This document shows positions 44,470 through 52,917 of a DNA stretch of 64,000 nt, piece by piece. Position 1 is the first letter of the stretch. Each line of letters opens with the position of its first letter. The stretch is from NCBI RefSeq assembly GCF_014649795.1, contig NZ_BMTS01000020.1:62001-126000 (forward strand), given 5' to 3'. The DNA comes from Streptomyces melanogenes (GTDB lineage Bacteria > Actinomycetota > Actinomycetes > Streptomycetales > Streptomycetaceae). The notes under the pieces were generated by a model. The model saw only the letters and a list, made by a program, of their open reading frames with translations, searched no databases and was not told the DNA's origin. The translations under genes and the position numbers were made by a program.

Positions 44470-44534
44470 CCGACTTCCCCGTCCGCCCCGCGGCACCGGG
44501 CGCCGCCGTCCACGTACCGGAGGTGCGAGCGTGA
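44466..44534 (+). CDS. 22-codon minicistron bridging nuoG and nuoH
   Basis: GTG 44466 overlaps the nuoG stop (GTGA) and its own TGA (44532-44534) overlaps the nuoH GTG at 44531. The peptide is Pro/Val/Ala-rich, starting MTDFPVRPAAPG and ending VHVPEVRA. Every other step between neighbouring nuo genes here is direct, so this looks like a translational bridge that keeps ribosomes coupled across a 61-bp gap. It could equally be chance in GC-rich DNA; no homologue is known to me. Confidence 0.4.
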   Translation: MTDFPVRPAAPGAAVHVPEVRA

Positions 44535-45889
44535 CCCCGACCTTCCTCGCGGCCGAGGACCTCTCCCTGTTCGGCCGCGACCCCTGGTGGCTCATCGCCC
44601 TCAAGGCCGTGTTCTGCTTCGCGTTCCTGATGGTGACCGTGCTGTTCTCGATCGTCTGGGAGCGCAAGGTCGTCGCCTGGATGCAGCTGCGCATCGGGCC
44701 CAACCGGCACGGCCCCTGGGGGATGCTCCAGTCCCTCGCCGACGGCATCAAGCTGATGCTGAAGGAAGACGTCATCGTCAAGCGGGCCGACAAGGTGGTC
44801 TACGTCCTGGCCCCGATCGTCGCCGCGATCCCGGCCTTCATGGCGATCGCCGTGATCCCCTTCGGGCCGTCCGGCAACGAGGTCTCGATCTTCGGCCACC
44901 GCACCACGATGCAGCTCACCGACCTGCCGATCGCGATGCTCTACATCCTGGCGTGCGCCTCGGTCGGCATCTACGGGATCGTGCTCGCGGGCTGGTCCTC
45001 CGGCTCCACGTACCCGCTGCTCGGCGGGCTCCGCTCGTGCGCGCAGATGATCTCGTACGAGATCGCGATGGGCGCCGCGTTCGCCTCGGTCTTCCTCTAC
45101 TCGGGGTCGATGTCGACCTCGGAGATCGTCGCCCAGCAGCACGACCGCTGGTACATCGTGCTGCTGCCGGTCTCCTTCATCATCTACGTGGTCACGATGG
45201 TGGGCGAGACCAACCGCGCCCCCTTCGACATGCCCGAGTCCGAGGGCGACCTGGTCGGCGGCTTCAACACCGAGTACTCGTCGATCAAGTTCGCGCTGTT
45301 CATGCTCGCCGAGTACGTCAACATGGTCACCGTCTCGGCGGTGTCGACCACCCTCTTCCTGGGCGGCTGGCGGGCCCCGTGGCCCGTGTCCACCTTCTGG
45401 GAGGGCGCCAACCACGGCTGGTGGCCGATGCTCTGGTTCGTCATCAAGGTCCAGCTGCTGCTGTTCTTCTTCATCTGGCTGCGCGGCACGCTGCCCCGCG
45501 TCCGCTACGACCAGCTGATGAAGCTCGGCTGGAAGGTCCTCATCCCGGTCTCGGTCGTCTGGCTGATGCTGGTGGCGACCGTGCGCGCGCTGCGCAACGA
45601 CGGCCACGACTTCTCCAAGATCGTGCTGTACGTCGGGGGCGCGGTCGTCGCGGTGCTGCTGCTCTCGCTGGTCGCGGACGTGTTCCGGGGCCGCAAGGAG
45701 GAGTCGGCGGCCGAGGCCGGGCCACCCGCGTTCGACCCGATGGCGGGCGGATTCCCGGTGCCGCCGCTGCCCGGACAGACCCTTCCGCCGGTGCCACGCC
45801 GACGCCCGAGGCACGAGCGGGAGTTGGTTGTCAGTGGTGGGTCGGATACTGAGAGTGACCGTGACGGAAGGGAGGACGAGGGTGTCTAA
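44531..45889 (+). CDS. nuoH: NADH-quinone oxidoreductase subunit H
   Basis: 452 residues with about eight membrane helices. Conserved loops: ERKVVAWMQLRIGPNRHGPW, QSLADGIKLMLKED, GETNRAPFDMPESEGDLVGG with NTEYSS, and RGTLPRVRYDQLMKLGWK. It links the quinone cavity to the proton channels. A 65-residue charged, Pro-rich cytoplasmic tail follows the last helix (RRRPRHERELVVSGGSDTES). GTG 44531; the end overlaps nuoI by 8 bp. Confidence 0.97.
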   Translation: MTPTFLAAEDLSLFGRDPWWLIALKAVFCFAFLMVTVLFSIVWERKVVAWMQLRIGPNRHGPWGMLQSLADGIKLMLKEDVIVKRADKVVYVLAPIVAAIPAFMAIAVIPFGPSGNEVSIFGHRTTMQLTDLPIAMLYILACASVGIYGIVLAGWSSGSTYPLLGGLRSCAQMISYEIAMGAAFASVFLYSGSMSTSEIVAQQHDRWYIVLLPVSFIIYVVTMVGETNRAPFDMPESEGDLVGGFNTEYSSIKFALFMLAEYVNMVTVSAVSTTLFLGGWRAPWPVSTFWEGANHGWWPMLWFVIKVQLLLFFFIWLRGTLPRVRYDQLMKLGWKVLIPVSVVWLMLVATVRALRNDGHDFSKIVLYVGGAVVAVLLLSLVADVFRGRKEESAAEAGPPAFDPMAGGFPVPPLPGQTLPPVPRRRPRHERELVVSGGSDTESDRDGREDEGV

Positions 45890-46523
45890 GTCATCGGAAC
45901 CGGCGGAGCCCGCGGGCTCGGCGGAGTCGTCCGAGGGGAAGTTCATGAACCCCGTGGCCGGCTTCGGCGTGACCTTCAAGGCCATGTTCAAGAAGCGGCT
46001 GACCGAGCAGTATCCGGAGCAGCAGAAGACCACGGCCCCCCGCTTCCACGGGCGCCACCAGCTCAACCGGCACCCGGACGGCCTGGAGAAGTGCGTTGGC
46101 TGCGAGCTGTGCGCCTGGGCCTGCCCGGCCGACGCGATCTACGTGGAGGGCGCGGACAACAAGGAGGAGGAGCGCTACTCGCCGGGCGAGCGGTACGGAA
46201 TCGTCTACCAGATCAACTACGCCCGCTGCATCCTGTGCGGCCTGTGCATCGAGGCGTGCCCCACGCGCGCGCTGACGATGACCAACGAGTTCGAACTGGC
46301 CGACAGCAGCCGCGCGAACCTGATCTACACCAAGGAGCAGCTGCTCGCCGGGCTCGACGAGGGCATGGTCGACTCGCCGCACGCGATCTACCCGGGCATG
46401 AGCGAGGGCGACTACTACCGGGGCCTGGTCACCGAGGCCGCGCCCGGCACGGTCCGCCAGGTCGCCGTCTCCAGGGGCGAGCAGCCGGCCACCGGGGAAC
46501 AGCCCGAGGAGGTGGACGCGTGA
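45882..46523 (+). CDS. nuoI: NADH-quinone oxidoreductase subunit I
   Basis: 213 residues. Two ferredoxin-type [4Fe-4S] motifs: Cys71, 74, 77, 81 (CVGCELCAWACP) and Cys116, 119, 122, 126 (CILCGLCIEACP), for clusters N6a and N6b. A Ser/Glu-rich N-terminal extension precedes the first helix. GTG 45882 has GGGAGG 6 nt upstream and lies inside the nuoH end. Confidence 0.96.
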   Translation: MSKSSEPAEPAGSAESSEGKFMNPVAGFGVTFKAMFKKRLTEQYPEQQKTTAPRFHGRHQLNRHPDGLEKCVGCELCAWACPADAIYVEGADNKEEERYSPGERYGIVYQINYARCILCGLCIEACPTRALTMTNEFELADSSRANLIYTKEQLLAGLDEGMVDSPHAIYPGMSEGDYYRGLVTEAAPGTVRQVAVSRGEQPATGEQPEEVDA

Positions 46524-47335
46524 TGCAGCTCGCCGTCTCCGCCACGCAGACCTCCACCGGGGAGGCGTTCCAGTTCTGGGTGCTCGGCACGGTCGCCGTC
46601 ATCGGCGCGCTGTGCACCGTACTGATGAAGAAGGCCGTGCACAGCGCGCTGTGCCTGGCCGGGACCATGATCATCCTGGCGGTCTTCTACCTCGCCAACG
46701 GGGCGTACTTCCTGGGCATCGTCCAGGTCGTCGTCTACACCGGCGCGATCATGATGCTCTTCCTCTTCGTGGTGATGCTGGTCGGTGTCACCGCCGCCGA
46801 CTCGCTCAAGGAGACCATCAAGGGCCAGCGCGTCTGGGCCGCGGTCTGCGGGATCGGCTTCGGGGTGCTCCTCGTCGCGGGCATCGCCAACGCCAACCTG
46901 AAGCACTTCGACGGACTGAAGCAGGCCAACGCGGGGGGGAACGTGGAGGGCCTGGCCGCCCTCATCTTCACCAAGTACGTGTTCGCCTTCGAAATCACCG
47001 GCGCCCTGCTGATCACCTCGGCGATCGGCGCGATGGTGCTCACGCACCGCGAGCGCACCGAGCGCGCCAAGACCCAGCGCGAGCTCTCCGAGCAGCGCGT
47101 GAGCGACGGCAAGCACCTGCCGCCGCTGCCCGCCCCGGGTGTCTACGCCCGGCACAACGCGGTGGACATCGCGGGCCTGCTGCCCGACGGCACGCCGTCC
47201 GAGCTCACCGTCAACCAGACGCTGCGCGGCCGGGGCCAGATCCGCGACGTGTCCAGCGAGGCGCTGTCCGACCTGAAGGCGCTGGAGCAGCGCTCCACCG
47301 AGCGGCTCGGCCGTGAAGAGGAGGCCGCGAAGTGA
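46520..47335 (+). CDS. nuoJ: NADH-quinone oxidoreductase subunit J
   Basis: 271 residues. Five membrane helices in the first 180 residues (for example VLGTVAVIGALCTVLM, YFLGIVQVVVYTGAIMMLFL) with the pi-bulge helix motif VYTGAIMMLF. The cytoplasmic tail (about 90 residues, TERAKTQRELSEQRVSDGKH) is longer than in E. coli. GTG 46520 has AGGAGG 8 nt upstream; ATG 46523 is directly after. Confidence 0.95.
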   Translation: MMQLAVSATQTSTGEAFQFWVLGTVAVIGALCTVLMKKAVHSALCLAGTMIILAVFYLANGAYFLGIVQVVVYTGAIMMLFLFVVMLVGVTAADSLKETIKGQRVWAAVCGIGFGVLLVAGIANANLKHFDGLKQANAGGNVEGLAALIFTKYVFAFEITGALLITSAIGAMVLTHRERTERAKTQRELSEQRVSDGKHLPPLPAPGVYARHNAVDIAGLLPDGTPSELTVNQTLRGRGQIRDVSSEALSDLKALEQRSTERLGREEEAAK

Positions 47336-47631
47336 ACCCCGTCAACTACCTTTACCTGTCCGCCCTGTTGTTCACCATCGGCGCGGCCGGGGTGCTCATC
47401 AGGCGGAACGCGATCGTGGTCTTCATGTGCGTCGAGCTGATGCTCAACGCCTGCAACCTCGCGTTCGTGGTCTTCTCCCGGATGCACGGCAACCTCGACG
47501 GCCAGATCATCGCCTTCTTCACGATGGTCGTCGCCGCCGCGGAGGTCGTCGTCGGGCTCGCGATCATCGTGTCGCTCTTCCGTTCCCGCCACTCGGCCTC
47601 GGTCGACGACGCCAGCCTGATGAAGCTCTGA
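47332..47631 (+). CDS. nuoK: NADH-quinone oxidoreductase subunit K
   Basis: 99 residues, three membrane helices. The conserved channel Glu is in FMCVELMLNACNLAFVVF and the second in VAAAEVVVGLAIIVSLF. GTG 47332 overlaps the nuoJ stop. Confidence 0.97.
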   Translation: MNPVNYLYLSALLFTIGAAGVLIRRNAIVVFMCVELMLNACNLAFVVFSRMHGNLDGQIIAFFTMVVAAAEVVVGLAIIVSLFRSRHSASVDDASLMKL

Positions 47632-47645
47632 GGGGTCGCTGAATC

Positions 47646-49529
47646 GTGGAGAACCTGATTGCGCTGCTCATCGCGGCGCCTCTGCTCGGAGCGGCCGTCC
47701 TGCTGTGCGGCGGACGGCGGCTCGACGCCGTCGGACACTGGCTGGGCACGCTGCTCGCGGCCGTGTCCTTCGGCCTCGGTGTGGCGCTCTTCGCCGACAT
47801 GCTGGGCCGCTCCGCCGACAACAGGGCGGTGCACAAGCACCTGTTCAGCTGGGTTCCGGTGGAGGGCTTCCAGGCCGACGTCGGCTTCCAGCTCGACCAG
47901 CTGTCGATGACCTTCGTCCTGCTGATCACCGGTGTGGGCACGCTGATCCACATCTACTCGATCGGCTACATGGAGCACGACGAGAACCGCCGCCGCTTCT
48001 TCGGCTACCTCAACCTGTTCCTGGCGGCGATGCTGCTGCTGGTCCTCGCCGACAACTACCTGCTCCTTTACGTCGGCTGGGAGGGCGTCGGTCTGGCGTC
48101 CTACCTGCTGATCGGCTTCTGGCAGCACAAGCCCAGCGCGGCGACCGCGGCCAAGAAGGCGTTCCTGGTCAACCGGGTCGGTGACATGGGCCTGTCCATC
48201 GCCATCATGGTCATGTTCACCACCTGGGGCTCGTTCGCCTTCTCGACGGTCTTCAACCAGGTGGGCGAGACCGGCTGGGGCCGCAACACCACGGTCGGCC
48301 TGATGCTGCTGCTCGCCGCCTGCGGCAAGTCTGCCCAGGTCCCGCTGCAGTCCTGGCTCGGGGACGCGATGGAGGGCCCGACCCCGGTCTCGGCCCTGAT
48401 CCACGCGGCGACGATGGTGACCGCGGGCGTGTATCTGATCACCCGCTCCGGCGCGATCTTCAACCAGGTGCAGGACGTGCAGACGGTCGTGGTGATCGTC
48501 GGCGCGGTCACGCTGCTCTTCGGTGCGATCGTCGGTTGCGCGAAGGACGACATCAAGAAGGCCCTCGCGGGCTCGACCATGTCGCAGATCGGCTACATGA
48601 TCCTGGCCACCGGCCTCGGCCCCATCGGCTACGCCTTCGCGATCATGCACCTGGTCACCCACGGCTTCTTCAAGGCCGGGCTCTTCCTCGGCGCCGGTTC
48701 CGTGATGCACGGGATGAACGACGAGGTCGACATGCGCAAGTACGGCGGTCTGCGCAAGTACATGCCGGTCACCTTCGTCACCTTCGGCCTCGGCTACCTC
48801 GCCATCATCGGCTTCCCGGGCCTGTCCGGCTTCTGGTCCAAGGACAAGATCATCGAGGCGGCGTTCGCCAAGGGAGGCACCGAGGGCTGGATCCTCGGCG
48901 CGGTCACCCTGCTCGGCGCGGCCATCACGGCGTACTACATGACGCGCGTGATGCTGATGACGTTCTTCGGCGAGAAGCGCTGGAACGAGGAGGAGACGCA
49001 CCCGCACGAGTCGCCCGGCACCATGACGATCCCGATGATCGTCCTGGCCTTCGGCTCGGTCCTCGCGGGCGGCCTGTTCAGCATCAACGAGTCGTTCGTG
49101 AAGTGGCTGGAGCCGGTCACGAGCTTCTCGCACGGCGACTCGCCGGTGAGCGCCGGCGTCGTCACCGCGTCCACCATCGTGGTGCTGCTGATCGGCGTCG
49201 GCCTCGCCTGGGCGCAGTACGGGCGCAAGCCGGTCCCCGTCGTCGCCCCGCGCGGCTCGCTGCTCACCCGGGCCGCCCGCCGCGACCTGCTCCAGGACGA
49301 CTTCAACCACGTGGTCCTGGTCCGCGGCGGCGAGCACCTCACCCGCTCGCTGGTGTACGTCGACCACACCCTGGTCGACGGAGTGGTCAACGGCACCGCG
49401 GCCGGGTTCGGCGGGCTCTCCGGCCGACTGCGCAAGCTGCAGAACGGCTTCGCCCGTTCGTACGCGGTCTCGATGTTCGGAGGCGCGGCGGTGCTCATCG
49501 CCGCGACCCTGCTGATGAGGGCGGTGTAA
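47646..49529 (+). CDS. nuoL: NADH-quinone oxidoreductase subunit L
   Basis: 627 residues of the Mrp-antiporter-like family. N-terminal block IHIYSIGYMEHDENRRRFFG, channel Glu in VGWEGVGLASYLLIGFW, helix-breaking TPVSALIHAATMVTAGVYL, and the long C-terminal lateral helix region up to RSYAVSMFGGAAVLIAATLL. GTG 47646. Confidence 0.97.
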   Translation: MENLIALLIAAPLLGAAVLLCGGRRLDAVGHWLGTLLAAVSFGLGVALFADMLGRSADNRAVHKHLFSWVPVEGFQADVGFQLDQLSMTFVLLITGVGTLIHIYSIGYMEHDENRRRFFGYLNLFLAAMLLLVLADNYLLLYVGWEGVGLASYLLIGFWQHKPSAATAAKKAFLVNRVGDMGLSIAIMVMFTTWGSFAFSTVFNQVGETGWGRNTTVGLMLLLAACGKSAQVPLQSWLGDAMEGPTPVSALIHAATMVTAGVYLITRSGAIFNQVQDVQTVVVIVGAVTLLFGAIVGCAKDDIKKALAGSTMSQIGYMILATGLGPIGYAFAIMHLVTHGFFKAGLFLGAGSVMHGMNDEVDMRKYGGLRKYMPVTFVTFGLGYLAIIGFPGLSGFWSKDKIIEAAFAKGGTEGWILGAVTLLGAAITAYYMTRVMLMTFFGEKRWNEEETHPHESPGTMTIPMIVLAFGSVLAGGLFSINESFVKWLEPVTSFSHGDSPVSAGVVTASTIVVLLIGVGLAWAQYGRKPVPVVAPRGSLLTRAARRDLLQDDFNHVVLVRGGEHLTRSLVYVDHTLVDGVVNGTAAGFGGLSGRLRKLQNGFARSYAVSMFGGAAVLIAATLLMRAV

Positions 49530-49532
49530 GGC

Positions 49533-51104
49533 ATGTCGTTCCCCCTCCTTACCGCGACGGCGGCGCTCCCGGCGGTCGGCGCGATCGCCACCGCCGCCGT
49601 CCCGGCCGAGCGGCGGACCGCCGCCAAGTGGCTGGCGCTGCTGGTCTCGCTAGGGACGCTGGCCCTGGCCGCGGTCCAGCTCGTACGGTTCGAACCGGGC
49701 GGCGACCGCTACCAGTTGACGGAGTCCCACGCCTGGATCAAGGACTTCGGCGTCCGCTACGAACTGGGTGTGGACGGCATCGGGGTGGCGCTGATCGCGC
49801 TCACCGCGCTGCTGATCCCGTTCATCATCGTCGCGGGCTGGCACGACGCCGACCCGCTGGAGACGCACAGCAGCCGCTGGCGGCCCACCCAGGGCTTCTT
49901 CGCCCTGATCCTCGCCGTCGAGGCGATGGTGGTGCTCTCCTTCGAGGCCACCGACGTCTTCCTCTTCTACATCCTGTTCGAAGCCATGCTGATCCCGATG
50001 TACTTCCTGATCGGCGGCTTCGGCGACCGGGCGCACGAGCACGGGGACGAGGCGGCGGCCACCCAGCGGTCGTACGCGGCGGTCAAGTTCCTGCTCTACA
50101 ACCTGGTCGGCGGTCTGCTGATGCTGGCCGCGGTGATCGGGTTGTACGTGGTGGCCGGGACGTTCTCGCTGGACGAGATCGCGGCGGCGCGCGCGAACGG
50201 CTCGCTGGACATGGCGACCAACACCGAGCGGCTGCTGTTCCTCGGCTTCTTCTTCGCCTTCGCGGTGAAGGCCCCGCTCTGGCCGCTGCACACCTGGCTG
50301 CCGAACGCGATGGGCGAGGCCACCGCCCCGGTCGCCGTGCTGATCACGGCGGTCGTCGACAAGGTCGGCACCTTCGCGATGCTCCGCTTCTGCCTCCAGC
50401 TCTTCCCGGAGGCCTCCAAGTGGGCCACCCCGGTGATCCTGGTGCTCGCGGTGATCAGCATCATCTACGGGGCGCTGCTGGCGGTCGGCCAGCGGGACAT
50501 CAAGCGCCTGGTGGCGTACGCGTCGATCTCGCACTTCGGCTTCATCGTGATGGGCATCTTCGCGATGACCACCCAGGGCCAGTCCGGCGCCACGCTCTAC
50601 ATGGTCAACCACGGGATCTCGACGGCCGCGCTGATGCTGGTGGCCGGCTTCCTGATCTCGCGCCGCGGCTCGCGGCTGATCGCGGACTACGGCGGGGTGC
50701 AGAAGGTGGCCCCGCTGCTCGCGGGCACCTTCCTGGTGGGCGGTCTGGCGACCCTCTCCCTGCCCGGCCTCGCGCCGTTCGTCAGTGAATTCCTGGTCCT
50801 GGTGGGCACGTTCAGCCGCTATCCGGCGATCGGCGTGATCGCCACGCTGGGCATCGTGCTGGCCGCGCTGTACGTGCTGGTGCTCTACCAGCGGACGATG
50901 ACCGGCCCGGTCAAGGCCGAGGTGCAGGGCATGCCGGACCTCAAGGTCCGCGAGCTCCTGGTGGTCGCCCCGCTGATCGCGATCCTGGTCTTCCTGGGGG
51001 TCTACCCGAAGCCGCTGACCGACATCGTCAACCCGGCGGTGCAGCACACCATGTCCGACGTACACAAGAAGGACCCCAAGCCCGTGGTGGAGGCGGCCCA
51101 GTGA
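49533..51104 (+). CDS. nuoM: NADH-quinone oxidoreductase subunit M
   Basis: 523 residues, Mrp-like proton-channel subunit. Marks: YELGVDGIGVALIALTALLI, FYILFEAMLIPMYFLIGGFG, KAPLWPLHTWLPNAMGEATA and VAYASISHFGFIVMGIFA. ATG 49533, 3 bp after nuoL. The stop overlaps the nuoN GTG. Confidence 0.97.
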   Translation: MSFPLLTATAALPAVGAIATAAVPAERRTAAKWLALLVSLGTLALAAVQLVRFEPGGDRYQLTESHAWIKDFGVRYELGVDGIGVALIALTALLIPFIIVAGWHDADPLETHSSRWRPTQGFFALILAVEAMVVLSFEATDVFLFYILFEAMLIPMYFLIGGFGDRAHEHGDEAAATQRSYAAVKFLLYNLVGGLLMLAAVIGLYVVAGTFSLDEIAAARANGSLDMATNTERLLFLGFFFAFAVKAPLWPLHTWLPNAMGEATAPVAVLITAVVDKVGTFAMLRFCLQLFPEASKWATPVILVLAVISIIYGALLAVGQRDIKRLVAYASISHFGFIVMGIFAMTTQGQSGATLYMVNHGISTAALMLVAGFLISRRGSRLIADYGGVQKVAPLLAGTFLVGGLATLSLPGLAPFVSEFLVLVGTFSRYPAIGVIATLGIVLAALYVLVLYQRTMTGPVKAEVQGMPDLKVRELLVVAPLIAILVFLGVYPKPLTDIVNPAVQHTMSDVHKKDPKPVVEAAQ

Positions 51105-52756
51105 GCACAGCAACAGCTGTCCACAGCCTGTGGACGACGGCGGCCGACGGCAAGGTGGACAAGATCCCGGCGCCGCACATCGAGTACGCACAGCTGGCGC
51201 CCACGCTGATCGTGGTCGGCGCGGCGGTGGTGGGCGTGCTGATCGAGGCGTTCGTCCCGCGCAAGAGCCGCTACTACGCCCAGGTGTTCCTCTCCGTGAT
51301 CGCGCTCGCCGCCGCCTTCGCCGCGGTGGTCGCCCTCGCGGCCGACGGGTACGGCACGACGAAGGCGCACATCGCGGCGATGGGCGCGGTGGCCGTCGAC
51401 GGCCCGGCGCTCTTCCTCCAGGGGACCATTCTCCTCGCCTCGATCGTCGCGATCTTCACCTTCGCCGAGCGCCGCCTCGACCCCGAGGCGCACGGCAGCC
51501 GGGTCGACTCGTTCGCCGCGCAGGCCGCGTCCGTCCCGGGCAGCGACAGCGAGCAGGCCGCGGTCAAGGCCGGTTTCACGACCACCGAGGTCTTCCCGCT
51601 GGCGCTCTTCGCGGTCTCCGGGATGCTGGTGTTCCCGGCGGCCAACGACCTGCTGACGCTCTTCGTGGCGCTTGAGGTCTTCTCCCTGCCGCTGTACCTG
51701 CTGTGCGCGCTGGCCCGCCGCAAGCGGCTGATGTCGCAGGAAGCGGCCGTGAAGTACTTCCTGCTCGGCGCCTTCTCCTCGGCGTTCCTGCTGTTCGGCA
51801 TCGCGCTCCTGTACGGCTACGCGGGCTCGGTCCAGTACGCGGCCATCGCGGACGTCGTCGACGGCACGGTCCAGACCGTGGACCCGGCGCTCGCGGGCAC
51901 GATGGGCAACGACGCGCTCCTGCTGATCGGCGGCGCGATGCTGCTGATGGGGCTGCTGTTCAAGGTCGGCGCGGTGCCGTTCCACATGTGGACGCCCGAC
52001 GTCTACCAGGGCGCGCCCACCCCGGTCACCGGCTTCATGGCGGCCGCCACCAAGGTCGCCGCCTTCGGCGCGCTGCTGCGGCTCCTTTACGTGGTGCTGC
52101 CCGGGATGCGGTGGGACTGGCGGCCGGTGATGTGGGGCGTCGCCATCGTCACGATGGTGGGCGGCGCGATCGTCGCGATCACCCAGACCGACATCAAGCG
52201 GCTCCTCGCGTACTCGTCGATCGCGCACGCCGGGTTCATCCTGGCGGGTGTCATCGCCACCAACGCGGACGGCATCTCGTCGGTGCTGTTCTACCTCGGG
52301 GCGTACTCGTTCGTGACGATCGGGGCGTTCGCGTGCGTCACGCTGGTGCGCGACGCGGGCGGCGAGGCGACGCACCTGTCCAAGTGGGCCGGGCTCGGCC
52401 GCCGTTCGCCGCTGGTGGCGGCGGTGTTCGCGGTCTTCCTGCTCGCCTTCGCGGGCATCCCGCTGACGTCCGGCTTCACCGGGAAGTTCGCCGTGTTCAA
52501 GGCGGCGGCGGAGGGGGGTGCGGGGCCGCTGGTCGTGGTCGGTGTGATCTCGTCGGCGATCGCCGCGTTCTTCTATATCCGGGTGATCGTGCTGATGTTC
52601 TTCAGCGAGCCGAAGCCCGATGGGCCGACCGTTGCTGTTCCGTCGCCGTTGACGATGACGGCTATTGGGGTTGGGGTTGCGGTGACGTTGGTGTTGGGTG
52701 TGGCGCCGCAGTACTTCTTGGATCTTGCTGGTCAGGCTGGGGTCTTCGTGCGGTGA
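51101..52756 (+). CDS. nuoN: NADH-quinone oxidoreductase subunit N
   Basis: 551 residues, the third antiporter-like subunit. Marks: LEVFSLPLYLLCALARRKRL, KVGAVPFHMWTPDVYQGAPT, LLAYSSIAHAGFILAGVIAT and, late, LAFAGIPLTSGFTGKFAVF. An inserted hydrophilic loop (residues 125-150, with AQAASVPGSDSEQAAVKAG) is unlike E. coli. From about 52620 the third codon positions shift to T/G (for example VAVPSPLTMTAIGVGVAVTL), unlike the rest of the operon. Last nuo gene. Confidence 0.96.
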   Translation: MSTATAVHSLWTTAADGKVDKIPAPHIEYAQLAPTLIVVGAAVVGVLIEAFVPRKSRYYAQVFLSVIALAAAFAAVVALAADGYGTTKAHIAAMGAVAVDGPALFLQGTILLASIVAIFTFAERRLDPEAHGSRVDSFAAQAASVPGSDSEQAAVKAGFTTTEVFPLALFAVSGMLVFPAANDLLTLFVALEVFSLPLYLLCALARRKRLMSQEAAVKYFLLGAFSSAFLLFGIALLYGYAGSVQYAAIADVVDGTVQTVDPALAGTMGNDALLLIGGAMLLMGLLFKVGAVPFHMWTPDVYQGAPTPVTGFMAAATKVAAFGALLRLLYVVLPGMRWDWRPVMWGVAIVTMVGGAIVAITQTDIKRLLAYSSIAHAGFILAGVIATNADGISSVLFYLGAYSFVTIGAFACVTLVRDAGGEATHLSKWAGLGRRSPLVAAVFAVFLLAFAGIPLTSGFTGKFAVFKAAAEGGAGPLVVVGVISSAIAAFFYIRVIVLMFFSEPKPDGPTVAVPSPLTMTAIGVGVAVTLVLGVAPQYFLDLAGQAGVFVR

Positions 52757-52778
52757 CGCTCCGCGGGGGCGTGGATCT

Positions 52779-52855
52779 TTGGCTGCGGGTTGTGGGTGGC
52801 TGGTCGCGCCCACGCGGCGGAGCCGCACGATGACACAGCCCCGCGCCCCTAGGGG
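52779..52855. repeat. Variant dispersed repeat after nuoN
   Basis: A half-unit of the dispersed repeat in which the usual AGTTC centre is replaced by a segment with CACGCGGCGGAGCCGC; the outer GGCTGGTCGCGC and CCCCGCGCCCCT parts are kept. It lies in the 161-bp gap between nuoN and the flavoprotein gene. Confidence 0.65.
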
Positions 52856-52880
52856 GTTGGGGTTTCGGTACGCCCCGTAA

Positions 52881-52916
52881 GGCCCCCGGCACCGTGCATG
52901 GTGCCGGGGGCCTTTT
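52881..52916. terminator. Terminator of the nuo operon
   Basis: A 13-bp stem (arm GGCCCCCGGCACC at 52881-52893, partner 52900-52912) followed by TTTT on the plus strand. It lies between convergent genes and ends 2 bp before the flavoprotein stop. Confidence 0.88.
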
Positions 52917-52917
52917 G

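Noticed and set aside
41656..44793. A 1045-residue minus-strand frame across nuoF-nuoH
   Set aside because: Composition is antisense-like and the plus strand carries unmistakable complex I genes.
51116..51136. DnaA-box pair (CTGTCCACA, TGTGGACGA)
   Set aside because: It lies inside the nuoN coding region, codes for conserved-looking residues, and there is no cluster of boxes as at oriC.
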